Source of the DNA: an uncultured Eubacteriales bacterium
GTDB taxonomy: Bacteria > Bacillota > Clostridia > Lachnospirales > Anaerotignaceae
Assembly (NCBI GenBank): GCA_949743655.1
Contig: CATJUP010000101.1
Location: 1-64,000 of the forward strand
DNA length: 64,000 bases
Direction: 5' to 3'
Part shown: positions 1 to 9,531 of the stretch, piece by piece
How positions within the stretch are numbered: the stretch's first letter is position 1
Layout of the letters: every line of letters begins with the position of its first letter
The notes under the pieces: model-generated
The model's database searches: none
Told to the model about the DNA's origin: nothing
What the model saw: only the letters and a program-made list of their open reading frames with translations
Translations under genes and position numbers: made by a program

Positions 1-324
1 CGCCTCAGTACATTCCATAATAGGCAATCCAATATTTATAGCATTTCTATAAAAAATTCTGGCGAACGAAGGAGCTATTACACAGCTTACACCAGCGCAT
101 TTTATAGCAAGCGGCGCGTGCTCTCTTGAAGAACCACAACCAAAATTTTTACCCGCCACTATAATATCACCTTTGTTTACTTTTGAGGCAAAATCTGCGT
201 CTATATCTACCATACAATATTTAGCCAATTCGTTTCCGTCTGAAACATTCAAATATCTTGCTGGAATTATAACATCTGTATCAACATTTTCTCCATATTT
301 AAAAACTTTTCCTTTAGCGTCCAT
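1..324 (-). CDS. leuD: 3-isopropylmalate dehydratase small subunit, truncated by window edge
   Basis: Reverse-strand translation [26 protein letters not shown]...[24 protein letters not shown]...; ATG at 324; next to leuC. Confidence 0.93.
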   Translation of the reverse strand, partial: MDAKGKVFKYGENVDTDVIIPARYLNVSDGNELAKYCMVDIDADFASKVNKGDIIVAGKNFGCGSSREHAPLAIKCAGVSCVIAPSFARIFYRNAINIGLPIMECTEA

Positions 325-418
325 TTATTATCCTCCTTTAAAACTTGATACTCTGTCTCAAACTATGCTTGCTCTATTTAAAAAAAGCAATACAAAGAAC
401 TTAACTTTTTTCTAATAC

Positions 419-531
419 GGCACGCTTGGGCGTATTACATACGCCCAATGCGAAACATATACAAAAGAGAAAAATACTTTTTCTCTTTTGTATTGTTTTC
501 GCACGACCGCCAATGGCGGTCTGAGCGTGCC
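419..531. repeat. Multibranched inverted-repeat element, copy A
   Basis: Outer stem GGCACGC(419-425)/GCGTGCC(525-531); hairpins 426-448 (10-bp stem), 449-503 (15+7 bp), 505-521 (7-bp stem). Confidence 0.75.
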
Positions 532-550
532 TACGTAAATATCAAATGTT

Positions 551-1816
551 TTACACATTTTCTGGGTCTGTAATATAACCCGTTATAGCTGAAGCGGCGG
601 CAACAGCCGGACTTGCCAAATATACTTCAGAGTCTTTAGCTCCCATTCTTCCAACAAAATTGCGGTTTGTCGTTGAAACACACCTTTCTTTAGAGGCAAG
701 TATTCCCATGTGACCTCCAAGACAAGGACCACATGTAGGTGTGCTTAAAACAGCTCCCGCTTTTACAATGTCTTCAGCATATCCCAATTTTATACAATCA
801 AGATATATCTGCTGTGTAGCTGGTATAACAATAGTCCTTACAGCTTTATTTACTTGTTTTCCTCTTAAAATATCAGCGGCTATTTTCATGTCGCTTATGC
901 GTCCGTTTGTACAAGAGCCAATAACAACTTGGTCAATTTTTATTTTGTCATTCTCCGCATCGTCAATACTCTTTGTGTTTTCTGGCAAATGCGGATAAGA
1001 TATTGTAGGTCTTAAAGAGCTTAAATCTATTGTTATTACCTCGTCATACACAGCGTCATCATCGGCAATATAAACAACAGGCTCTTTGGCACCATGCTCT
1101 TTGGCATAATTAACAGCCTTTTCATCAGCAGGGAAAATACCATTTTTAGCTCCCGCCTCAATAGCCATGTTAGCCATTGCAAAACGGTCGTCCATTGAAA
1201 GGTACTGTATGCCGTCTCCCACAAATTCCATTGATTTGTATAAAGCGCCGTCAACACCTATTTTTCCTATTATGTAAAGTATTACGTCTTTTCCGCTTAC
1301 CCATTTAGCTGGTTTTCCTGTAAGAACAAATTTAATAGCCGCCGGAACTTTAAACCATGCTTTTCCTGTAGCCATGCCTATAGCCATATCTGTACTTCCC
1401 ACACCTGTTGAGAATGCTCCTAAAGCGCCGTATGTGCAAGTATGGCTGTCAGCGCCAATTATTACCTGACCACATGAAACAATACCTTTTTCAGGCAAAA
1501 GCGCATGCTCTATACCCATTTGTCCAACATCAAAAAAGTTTTTAATTTCCATGTCATATGCAAACTCTCTTGAACACTTACACTGTTCTGCTGCTTTTAT
1601 ATCTTTGTTAGGTGTAAAATGGTCAAGTACAACTACTACTTTCTCTTTATCAAAAACACTCTTAGCACCTGTTTTAGCAAATTCTGTTATAGCTACTGCG
1701 GTTGTTATGTCGTTACCCATTACAATATCAAGTTCAGCCTCTATAAGCTGTCCTGCTTTTACACTTTCAAGTCCGGCGTGTTTAGCCAATATTTTTTGTG
1801 TCATTGTCATTCCCAT
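551..1816 (-). CDS. leuC: 3-isopropylmalate dehydratase large subunit
   Basis: Aconitase-family motifs [47 protein letters not shown]. Confidence 0.95.
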   Translation of the reverse strand: MGMTMTQKILAKHAGLESVKAGQLIEAELDIVMGNDITTAVAITEFAKTGAKSVFDKEKVVVVLDHFTPNKDIKAAEQCKCSREFAYDMEIKNFFDVGQMGIEHALLPEKGIVSCGQVIIGADSHTCTYGALGAFSTGVGSTDMAIGMATGKAWFKVPAAIKFVLTGKPAKWVSGKDVILYIIGKIGVDGALYKSMEFVGDGIQYLSMDDRFAMANMAIEAGAKNGIFPADEKAVNYAKEHGAKEPVVYIADDDAVYDEVITIDLSSLRPTISYPHLPENTKSIDDAENDKIKIDQVVIGSCTNGRISDMKIAADILRGKQVNKAVRTIVIPATQQIYLDCIKLGYAEDIVKAGAVLSTPTCGPCLGGHMGILASKERCVSTTNRNFVGRMGAKDSEVYLASPAVAAASAITGYITDPENV

Positions 1817-1832
1817 TTTAAAATGCCTCCTC

Positions 1833-3488
1833 TTATATATTTAATATCTTGTTAGCCGCACTTACTACTGCTCTTAATGACGACTCTGTTATGTTGCTGC
1901 TTATACCCGCGCCAAAGAACACGCCTTTTGAGCTTGAAATTTGTATATACGATATAGCTCTTGATTTTGTTCCGTACTCCATAGAGTGCTCACTGTAATT
2001 AACAATCTCAAAATCAACACCTATATACTTAACCATAGCATGACAGAAAGCGTCAATTATACCATTTCCTGTTCCTGTTATTGTTTTTTCAGTACCATTG
2101 TCAGTTATTTTAGCCTCAACAGATACTTCCTCTCCCTCAATAGGCGTCTCATTGTATTTTACAAGTTTTACAGGCGTGGTTATATTTACATACTCGTCAT
2201 TAAATTTATCAAATATGACTTTTGGCTCTACGTCTTTGTGATTTACATCAGAAAGTTTTGTAATAACAATACTAAAATCTTGCTGGAATGCTTTTGGAAG
2301 ATACAATCCAAAATTCTGTTCTAATATAAAAGCCACACCGCCTTTACCAGATTGGCTGTTTATACGCACAATAGGGTCATATGTTCTTCCAACGTCTTTA
2401 GGGTCTATAGCAAGATATGGAACTTCCCATCTGTCAGGGTGCTCTTTCATACGCTCCATACCTTTTCTTATAGCATCCTGATGTGAACCTGAAAAAGCTG
2501 TGTATACAAGTGCCCCAGCATAAGGGTGGCGCTCATGAACAGTCATTCTTGTAAGTTTTTCATATATCTTAACAGCCTCATCAATATCAGAAAAATCAAG
2601 CTCTGGGTCTATGCCTTGAGTAAATAAATTCATAGCCACAGTCATAATATCAGTGTTTCCTGTTCTCTCACCGTTTCCAAATAAAGTACCCTCTACTCTG
2701 TCAGCTCCCGCCATAATACCAAACTCAGTTTCAGCCACAGCCAAACCCCTGTCGTTATGTGCATGAAGACTTACTATTAAACTATCACGACATTTAAGAT
2801 TACGGCAACAGTATTCTATTTGGTCGGCATAAACATTTGCTGTAGCCATTTCAACAGTTGACGGAAGGTTTATAATTATTTTTTTATCCGGTGTAGGCTT
2901 CCAAATGTCTATAACGGCGTTGCATATTTCAACTGCATAATCTGTTTCGGTACCTGTAAAACTTTCTGGCGAGTATTGAAAAACATAATCCGTTTCTGGC
3001 TGTGCGGCTGCCTCCTCAAGCAAAAGTTTAGCGCCCTCAACAGCCAACTGTGTTGTTTGCTCTTTTGTGGCATTAAAAACAACATCTCTTTGAAGTGTGC
3101 TTGTTGAGTTATACAAATGCACAATAGCTCTTTTTACACCTTTAAGCGCTTGAAAAGTCTTTTTAATTATGTGTGGTCTTGACTGTGTAAGCACTTGAAC
3201 AGTAACATCGTCTGGTATCATATTGTTTTCAATTAAATATCTCGCAAACTCAAACTCGGTATCGCTTGCCGCTGGAAAACCTATTTCTATTTCTTTAAAT
3301 CCTGTTTTAACAAGAAACTTAAAAAACTCAATTTTCTCATCAATGTTCATAGGTATTTCAAGCGATTGGTTTCCATCTCTCAAATCCACACTGCACCAAA
3401 TAGGTGCCTTTTGTATAACAGTTGAGGGCCATTTTCTGTCTGGCATATTCATTGTAGGATATGGTCTGTACTTTGTATAATTTTTCAT
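1833..3488 (-). CDS. leuA: 2-isopropylmalate synthase (long, yeast/actinobacterial-like form)
   Basis: [47 protein letters not shown]...; HMGL-like domain plus C-terminal regulatory domain. Confidence 0.93.
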   Translation of the reverse strand: MKNYTKYRPYPTMNMPDRKWPSTVIQKAPIWCSVDLRDGNQSLEIPMNIDEKIEFFKFLVKTGFKEIEIGFPAASDTEFEFARYLIENNMIPDDVTVQVLTQSRPHIIKKTFQALKGVKRAIVHLYNSTSTLQRDVVFNATKEQTTQLAVEGAKLLLEEAAAQPETDYVFQYSPESFTGTETDYAVEICNAVIDIWKPTPDKKIIINLPSTVEMATANVYADQIEYCCRNLKCRDSLIVSLHAHNDRGLAVAETEFGIMAGADRVEGTLFGNGERTGNTDIMTVAMNLFTQGIDPELDFSDIDEAVKIYEKLTRMTVHERHPYAGALVYTAFSGSHQDAIRKGMERMKEHPDRWEVPYLAIDPKDVGRTYDPIVRINSQSGKGGVAFILEQNFGLYLPKAFQQDFSIVITKLSDVNHKDVEPKVIFDKFNDEYVNITTPVKLVKYNETPIEGEEVSVEAKITDNGTEKTITGTGNGIIDAFCHAMVKYIGVDFEIVNYSEHSMEYGTKSRAISYIQISSSKGVFFGAGISSNITESSLRAVVSAANKILNI

Positions 3489-3530
3489 TGTTTTAATTCT
3501 CTCCTTTTACAAAATTTTATAAACAAAAAA

Positions 3531-3800
3531 GCCTTCGTCTCTATAAAACTATAGAGACGAAGGCATAACCTCCGCGGTACCACTCTAATTTATCCAAAAA
3601 TGGATACAACTTTAAAGGTACGGATTATAATCGATACCCTGCCGTTATAACGGTCGGCTTCCGTTCCATCCTATCCTAAGAAAAAATCTTTACTTTCAGT
3701 GGAACACTCAAAGGCGAGTTCGGCTTAATTGGAATAGCGCTTTACACCAAACAGCGCCTCTCTAAAAAACCTCATAAACTTACTATTCCTTATCATAGTG
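3531..3800 (-). promoter_or_regulatory. T-box leader (leucine) with terminator upstream of leuA
   Basis: Minus strand carries AGTGGTACCGCGG (3572-3584), then stem GCCTTCGTCTCTATA/TATAGAGACGAAGGC (3531-3564) and T-run; candidate specifier CTC (3716-3718) in GAACTCGCCTTTGAGTG. Confidence 0.9.
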
Positions 3801-3891
3801 TTTGCAGCAGTTATAAATATTGTGATTGAAATATTATCATATAAAAAATTATGTGTCAATACTAATTTTTAAAAATTCACAAAAAACTATA

Positions 3892-5262
3892 TTACTCAAG
3901 AACAGTATTGCCATTTTGTTCAATTTCATCATTTCCTCTTACCATGCTTGGCGAAGGCTCAAGATATGTGTTTTCTTTAAAGAAGTGCCTAAATACCGGA
4001 TAAAGCACAGTCATAACAACTGCACCGCAAAAACCGTTGTTGTAAAGGTTAGCTGCCGCATAACAGCCACCAGTTTTAAGTATAGCAAAACTGTGGAGCA
4101 TACCTGTTATAATTCCAGCTATAGGTCCATATGTTCCAGACATAGGCGCAAGCGTTGTTCCTAAAAAAGTAGCCATTTGTATACCGCTTGTAGTTGGTGA
4201 AGCCGAAGGGTTTAATATAGCCCCTAAAGAACAACCAACCATTATAGGCAATATATTTCTTGCGTGTTTGCCCTGTGCTGAAAAACCTATAATAGTAAAT
4301 ATGGGTCCTATTGTTCCGCCACCTAAATCTCCGCCTATAATAAGTACATATGTTGTGCATATAAAAGTATTAACGCCCATGTTTATAAGTACAGCACCCA
4401 TACCGTCAAGCTCGGCAAAATTATATTTTCCGTTTCCTGGACGTTTTAAAAGATTTTTGTAATTTTTAAAAGAATTTTTTTTGTCACTTAAATACCCGCC
4501 CAAACAAAAGCCAAAAGCTATAACATACATAAGCACCAACAAACTTATGTCTCGCCCCTCATTCCAGCAGCTATTTGTCTCAAAAGGAATACCAAAAGCC
4601 TGCTGTACAGCTACAAGCGCTATAGCAACAAAACCAACAGTACAACCTACATTGTAAAGGCTAAGACCCTTTAGCACAACAAAAGTGTGCTCGGCAACAA
4701 GCGGAGTTACAAAACCTATAATTATACCCAAAGCTATAGCGGCAATGTAGTCAGGCCAATAAAAACCACCGTGCCATAAATACACTGCAGCAACCATAGG
4801 ACCAAGAGCGTCAGCCAAAAGTCCGCTTGTAATATATTTAGCAAACTTTTCTTTTTTTACACGGCTTAATATAAATGTTCCAAGCAGTATGTACCACATT
4901 GTGAATATGTTTTTTCCAAAAAAAGCAAATCCACCCATAAGACCAAGCACATGAAAATATTTTCCAGTGACTTTAAACCCATTAAACTGCATAAGCATAG
5001 CCGAAAACAAAGTTACAAGCCCCGCATTTAAAAAAGCTGTGGCCGTTCCTACAAGCGCTATATAATCTGTTATAAGCAACGCCGGATTAAAATACATTAT
5101 TTTTAATCCCTCTAATATAGTGCGGTAATCTCCCAAAATTACACCGCAAAGAGTAATAACAATTATTACGGAATATATCCAAAAATATCCGTTTTTAATC
5201 AACTTTTTCATTAATAAACTCCCCCAATAAAACTTAAAAAACACACTAAAATAAATTGACAA
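3892..5262 (-). CDS. Multi-pass membrane protein, probably DUF1576 family
   Basis: 456 aa with many hydrophobic segments and Gly-rich loops; family by recollection only. Confidence 0.6.
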   Translation of the reverse strand: MSIYFSVFFKFYWGSLLMKKLIKNGYFWIYSVIIVITLCGVILGDYRTILEGLKIMYFNPALLITDYIALVGTATAFLNAGLVTLFSAMLMQFNGFKVTGKYFHVLGLMGGFAFFGKNIFTMWYILLGTFILSRVKKEKFAKYITSGLLADALGPMVAAVYLWHGGFYWPDYIAAIALGIIIGFVTPLVAEHTFVVLKGLSLYNVGCTVGFVAIALVAVQQAFGIPFETNSCWNEGRDISLLVLMYVIAFGFCLGGYLSDKKNSFKNYKNLLKRPGNGKYNFAELDGMGAVLINMGVNTFICTTYVLIIGGDLGGGTIGPIFTIIGFSAQGKHARNILPIMVGCSLGAILNPSASPTTSGIQMATFLGTTLAPMSGTYGPIAGIITGMLHSFAILKTGGCYAAANLYNNGFCGAVVMTVLYPVFRHFFKENTYLEPSPSMVRGNDEIEQNGNTVLE

Positions 5263-5367
5263 AACAGTATCAATATAGTATATATTTTAGTATAATTGGT
5301 GTATAACGTCAATAAATTTATTAAAATTTAATTAGAATTATGTATATATTTACGGGAGGTAAAGTTT

Positions 5368-6453
5368 ATGGGTTATGTAAAAATACAGTACGATACAATG
5401 AAAACTTTTTCAAATGCCGTTTTTGAGAAAATGGGTTTTAAACCAGACGAGGCTAACATAATAACCGATGTTTTACTTACAAGCGACATGTACGGAATAG
5501 AGTCTCATGGTGTTCAAAGAATGGTGCTTTATTACAAAACAATAAAAAATGGGCGAATACATATGGACTCTAAATGGGAAATTATACACGAGACGCCTTT
5601 AAGTGCCGTTATAGACAATCATTTTGGTGTTGGTCAGCTTGTAGGACACTATGCCATGAATTTGGCTATACAAAAAGCTAAAACAAGCGGCATAGGTATA
5701 ATTACTGTTAAAAATTCAAATCACTATGGTATAGCCGGTTATTATGCCAAAATGGCATGCAAAGAAGGACTTATGGGCTTTTCTATGACAAACAGTGAGG
5801 CTATAATGGTTCCTACATATGGAAGAATTGCTATGTTAGGTTCTAACCCAATAGCCATAGCTTTTCCTGCCGAACCATACGACTTTCTGTTTGACGCCTC
5901 AACAACTGTTGTAACAAGAGGAAAAGTTGAAGTATATAACAAAAAAGGTGAGACTCTTCCTGACGGCTGGACATTAAACGCAAATGGTCAGCCAAGCACC
6001 GATGCGCCTGATATACTTAAAAATATAAATGAGAAAAAAGGTGGCGGAATACTTCCTTTAGGCGGCTCTACCGAAAAATTTGGCGGTCACAAGGGCTATG
6101 GTTATGGCATGATAGCCGAAATATTTTCATCAATACTCTCACAAGGTCTTACATCAAACCACACACATATAGGCTCCACGGGCGGAACTTGCCATGGTTT
6201 TGCCGCAATAAATCCTGAGCTTTTTGGAAAACCTGAAGATATAAAATCACATTTCTCAAAATTTCTTGAAGAGCTTAGAAACTCTCCTAAAGCTGAGGGA
6301 CAAACAAGAATTTATACTCATGGCGAAAAAGAAATTGAGGCTTACAATAAAATGCTTAAAGAAGGTATACCTGTAAACGATAACACACTTAAAGAAATGA
6401 GACTTATTTGTGACGAGTATGGCATAGACATGGATAAATACATAAAAATATAA
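5368..6453 (+). CDS. Ldh-family (malate/L-lactate/ureidoglycolate dehydrogenase type) oxidoreductase
   Basis: ESHGVQRM, NSNHYGIAGYYAKMA, LGSNPIAIAFPA, GGHKGYGYGMIAEIFS motifs. Confidence 0.9.
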   Translation: MGYVKIQYDTMKTFSNAVFEKMGFKPDEANIITDVLLTSDMYGIESHGVQRMVLYYKTIKNGRIHMDSKWEIIHETPLSAVIDNHFGVGQLVGHYAMNLAIQKAKTSGIGIITVKNSNHYGIAGYYAKMACKEGLMGFSMTNSEAIMVPTYGRIAMLGSNPIAIAFPAEPYDFLFDASTTVVTRGKVEVYNKKGETLPDGWTLNANGQPSTDAPDILKNINEKKGGGILPLGGSTEKFGGHKGYGYGMIAEIFSSILSQGLTSNHTHIGSTGGTCHGFAAINPELFGKPEDIKSHFSKFLEELRNSPKAEGQTRIYTHGEKEIEAYNKMLKEGIPVNDNTLKEMRLICDEYGIDMDKYIKI

Positions 6454-6495
6454 ATTATAGGTTATAAAAACACCCTTAATCATTTTAAATTGTCT

Positions 6496-6534
6496 ACAAA
6501 ACGAGCGTGAGTTATAAAACTCACGCCGTTTTGT
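6496..6534. terminator. Bidirectional terminator between convergent genes
   Basis: ACAAAACG-a-GCGTGAGTT-ataa-AACTCACGC-CGTTTTGT. Confidence 0.75.
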
Positions 6535-6575
6535 TACGCTGTCAATATATATTAACGCTTAATTACGTCAATATT

Positions 6576-8828
6576 TTACTGTAATAATTGAAGAACACCC
6601 TGAGGTACAGTATTAGCTTGCGCAAGCATAGCCTGTGCCGCCTGTACAAGTATGTTGTTCTTTGTATAATTCATCATTTCTTCCGCCATATCCGTGTCTC
6701 TTATACGGCTTTCTGCCGCTGTAAGGTTTTCGGTTGTTACACCAAGATTGTTTATTGTATGCTCTAATCTGTTTTGAACAGCACCAAGGTCGCCGCGTGT
6801 GGAAGATACTTTATTTATAGCCGCTTTTATTTTGTCGATAGCCGCTGAAGCACTTTCTTGTTTGCTTATATCCACATCATCAATTCCAAGAGACTTACTG
6901 CTCATATCTCCTATATTAACGGCAACTTTTTGATAACTTGCCGCTGTATCGCCAACTTGAAGAACGAGACCTTTTGTAAGTAACTCAACTTTGTCACTTT
7001 CTCCTGTGTCCATAACTTTTCCAAAGTCAATTTTTACAGGTGCGTCTGCTCCCGCGTCTGCCGCTGGTGGAACTACTGTAACTGTGCTTATATTAGCTTT
7101 TGTCTTAATGGCGTCAGCTAATGCCTGAGCGTTTGCGTTAGCATCGCCCTCTTTAAACTGAACACCTATTACGCCTTCGTCAAGGTTTTCTGTTTTGCTT
7201 GGGTCGCTTACAAATTCAAATGTCTTATCTCCAACCTTGATTTGTGTACCTGTTTTAAGTGTTTTGTCAATAGAAAGAGTTGTTGAGGTTGCCGCACTTG
7301 TTCCATCTGTTTTATCTGTAGGCGCGCTTATTATGTCTTCAAATTTAAACATTTCAGCGTTCGCTTTATCCGCTAAATTGGCGTTAGCGTGAGCCTGTGT
7401 CTCACGGATACTAAGTTCTGTGCTTGAGCCAGCTGTTGCCATAGCCTCAATGCCTGTATCTTTTGCTGTTTTATTTATAGCAAGGGCAAGAGCGTTTGAT
7501 GCCGCATAGTTACTGTCTCCAGTCGCTTTTGATTTGTCAAACTCTACAGCTTCCCAATCACCAGCGTCAACTTTAGCTTTAACTTCCGCGCTGAGTTCGG
7601 AGCCTTTTTCTTTCATTACATATGTTTTGTCTCCAATTTTAATCGCCTGACCATGAAGTTTATCCACAGCATTAAGGGTAACAGTAGCGCTCGCAAGTTT
7701 ATACTCTTCAGCGGCACCGTCCTCACCTATATGAGTTGTTTTTGTCTCAGCACCAAATTCAATTTTATTACCAGTATCTGTATCAGCGTCAGTGTCTCCA
7801 CCCTGAGCGTAATCCTCTTTTATTTGCGCCTCAATAGCGTCTTTGTCAGCCTGTACGCCTGTAAGATTTCCAATACCTGTCTCAATACCAAAATCTGTTC
7901 CCTCATTGCCGTCTTTTACTTTTATTGTAAATTTGCCGTCAGCATCTTTGCCAAATTCATATTTATCGGTATAAACTGTTTTACCTGTTGCTGCGGCAGT
8001 AACAAGATTGCCAGTACCAGTTGCGGCAACGGTAATGCCAGTTTTAGCAGTTCCATTTAACACACCAATTATATCGTCTAATGTATATTCTGTCGCTGGT
8101 GCTGCGGTAGCGTCAGTTGATACAGCACCATCTAATGTTACAGTAAATGTGTTAGTTCCGCCTTCACCATCTTTTAATTCAAAATCAAATGTAACTGTAT
8201 TTTTCGCTGTTCCAGTAGCAACACCACTTACTTGGAATTTAGAAGGCATATAATACGCTTTGTCTTCAGCCACAGCCGCGTTTCCTTGTGGAAAAGCGCT
8301 GTTCTCAACTTTTGTAATTGCTCCACTCATAGCACTTTCAGCCAATAACTCTCCAGCTACAGCCTCAGTTGTGTTTGAGCCTTTCTCAATTCCTGATGTT
8401 GCGCCCATTTTTCCGTTAAGAAGGTCTATACCGTTAAAGTTTGTGCTCTTTGAAATACGGTCTATTTCCTCAAGTAACGAGTCTACTTCTTTTTGAAGGT
8501 TAGTACGGCTTGTTTCATCATCGTATGTGCCGTTGGCTGACTGTGTAGCCAAATAAACCATACGGTTAAGCATACTGTGAACTTCTGTCAAAGCGCCCTC
8601 CGCTGTCTGTACAAGAGAGATACCATCGTTAGCGTTCTTTTGAGCCGCCTCAAGACCTTTGATTTGAGCTCTCATTTTTTCAGAAATAGCCAAACCGGCG
8701 GCATCGTCACCCGCTCTGTTAATTCTGTAACCTGAAGAAAGTTTTTCAAGATTTTTAGAAAGAGCGCTGTTGTTTCCGCTTAATTGTCTGTAAGAGTTAA
8801 GTGCCGCTATATTGTGTTGAATTCTCAT
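6576..8828 (-). CDS. Flagellin with large central variable domain (750 aa)
   Basis: N-term MRIQHNIAALNSYRQLSGNNSALSKNLEKLSSGYRINRAGDDAAGLAISEKMRAQIKGL; C-term AAQAMLAQANTVPQGVLQLLQ. Confidence 0.97.
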   Translation of the reverse strand: MRIQHNIAALNSYRQLSGNNSALSKNLEKLSSGYRINRAGDDAAGLAISEKMRAQIKGLEAAQKNANDGISLVQTAEGALTEVHSMLNRMVYLATQSANGTYDDETSRTNLQKEVDSLLEEIDRISKSTNFNGIDLLNGKMGATSGIEKGSNTTEAVAGELLAESAMSGAITKVENSAFPQGNAAVAEDKAYYMPSKFQVSGVATGTAKNTVTFDFELKDGEGGTNTFTVTLDGAVSTDATAAPATEYTLDDIIGVLNGTAKTGITVAATGTGNLVTAAATGKTVYTDKYEFGKDADGKFTIKVKDGNEGTDFGIETGIGNLTGVQADKDAIEAQIKEDYAQGGDTDADTDTGNKIEFGAETKTTHIGEDGAAEEYKLASATVTLNAVDKLHGQAIKIGDKTYVMKEKGSELSAEVKAKVDAGDWEAVEFDKSKATGDSNYAASNALALAINKTAKDTGIEAMATAGSSTELSIRETQAHANANLADKANAEMFKFEDIISAPTDKTDGTSAATSTTLSIDKTLKTGTQIKVGDKTFEFVSDPSKTENLDEGVIGVQFKEGDANANAQALADAIKTKANISTVTVVPPAADAGADAPVKIDFGKVMDTGESDKVELLTKGLVLQVGDTAASYQKVAVNIGDMSSKSLGIDDVDISKQESASAAIDKIKAAINKVSSTRGDLGAVQNRLEHTINNLGVTTENLTAAESRIRDTDMAEEMMNYTKNNILVQAAQAMLAQANTVPQGVLQLLQ

Positions 8829-8834
8829 AAAATA

Positions 8835-8881
8835 TCCTCCTTCATGGATAAAAATACTCTCAGGGACTTCCTTTTCTCCTG
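8835..8881 (-). promoter_or_regulatory. Candidate CsrA-binding leader of flagellin mRNA
   Basis: Minus strand CAGGAGAAAAGGAAGTCCCTG hairpin (GGA in loop) plus second GGA in SD AAGGAGGA before ATG. Confidence 0.45.
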
Positions 8882-8990
8882 ATTAAAAACTATAAATTAA
8901 TAAAATATATATTTTAACTTCACTTATTGGCGGTACCTTTCCAACAGTAAAGATAAAACCTAAAATGTTTTTGGCACTTTGCCACCACGA

Positions 8991-9052
8991 TTTTTGTTAT
9001 TCAAGTAATTTCCGCTAAAGCGGAAATCCGCACTTCTTTGCTTGAACAAAAA
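8991..9052. repeat. Nested hairpin upstream of flagellin
   Basis: Inner ATTTCCGCT-aa-AGCGGAAAT (9008-9027); outer TTTTTGT..TCAAG / CTTGAACAAAAA. Confidence 0.6.
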
Positions 9053-9073
9053 ATTTTAAATTTTTTATAATAC

Positions 9074-9183
9074 GGCACGCTATGGCAAATGAAATATGCC
9101 ACCACAACGCTACTAAAAGCAAAAGCATGTTTTTTTGTCTTGCTTTTATTATGCGTAACCGCCTGAGGCGGTTTAGGCGTGTC
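9074..9183. repeat. Multibranched inverted-repeat element, copy B
   Basis: Shares TAATACGGCACGCT with copy A; outer stem GGCACGC/GCGTGTC; hairpins 9083-9101, 9107-9156, 9157-9173 (AACCGCC-tga-GGCGGTT). Confidence 0.7.
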
Positions 9184-9231
9184 TGTATATATTTTTATTT
9201 TTGTTTTAAGGAAACAAAGTTTCTGTTTGAA

Positions 9232-9267
9232 AGTTCTTTCGCCTCCTTTCTTTCAAGAAAGGAAGGA
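9232..9267. repeat. Fragment of the dispersed 106-bp intergenic repeat (R1)
   Basis: AGTTCTTTCGCCTCCTTTCTTTCAAGAAAGGAAGGA, matching the hairpin end of the other copies. Confidence 0.7.
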
Positions 9268-9270
9268 ATA

Positions 9271-9456
9271 CTATTTTCCCGCCAATATACATTCGGGAAC
9301 TGGATGAGTTTTTTCCCAAACCTCACTGCGGTAAACAGAAAATTCTTTCGGCGCGTCCACAAAAACCTTTATTCCTGTTTTGCTTTCCTCAACTTTTATT
9401 ACAATGTTTTCTCCTATAACAATGTATTGCCCCGATTTTCTTCCCAAAGATAACAC
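9271..9456 (-). CDS. csrA: CsrA-family translational regulator (divergent)
   Basis: MLSLGRKSGQYIVIGENIVIKVEESKTGIKVFVDAPKEFSVYRSEVWEK; GTG start with SD GGGAGG. Confidence 0.88.
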   Translation of the reverse strand: MLSLGRKSGQYIVIGENIVIKVEESKTGIKVFVDAPKEFSVYRSEVWEKTHPVPECILAGK

Positions 9457-9531
9457 GCTAAAACCTCCCTGTATGGCGTAAATTACATAAATTTCATATA
9501 AAAGGCTTTTATCTTTGGGTATTGTTTACAC

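Noticed and set aside
173-415. 80-aa + strand ORF
   Set aside because: Antisense to leuD and runs into the leuC-leuD spacer; no family resemblance.
7653-8253. Overlapping + strand ORFs opposite the flagellin central domain
   Set aside because: Explained by skewed codon composition of the flagellin repeats.
9082-9453. 123-aa + strand ORF across copy B and csrA
   Set aside because: Starts inside the hairpin element and is antisense to csrA; Phe/Arg-rich shadow translation.
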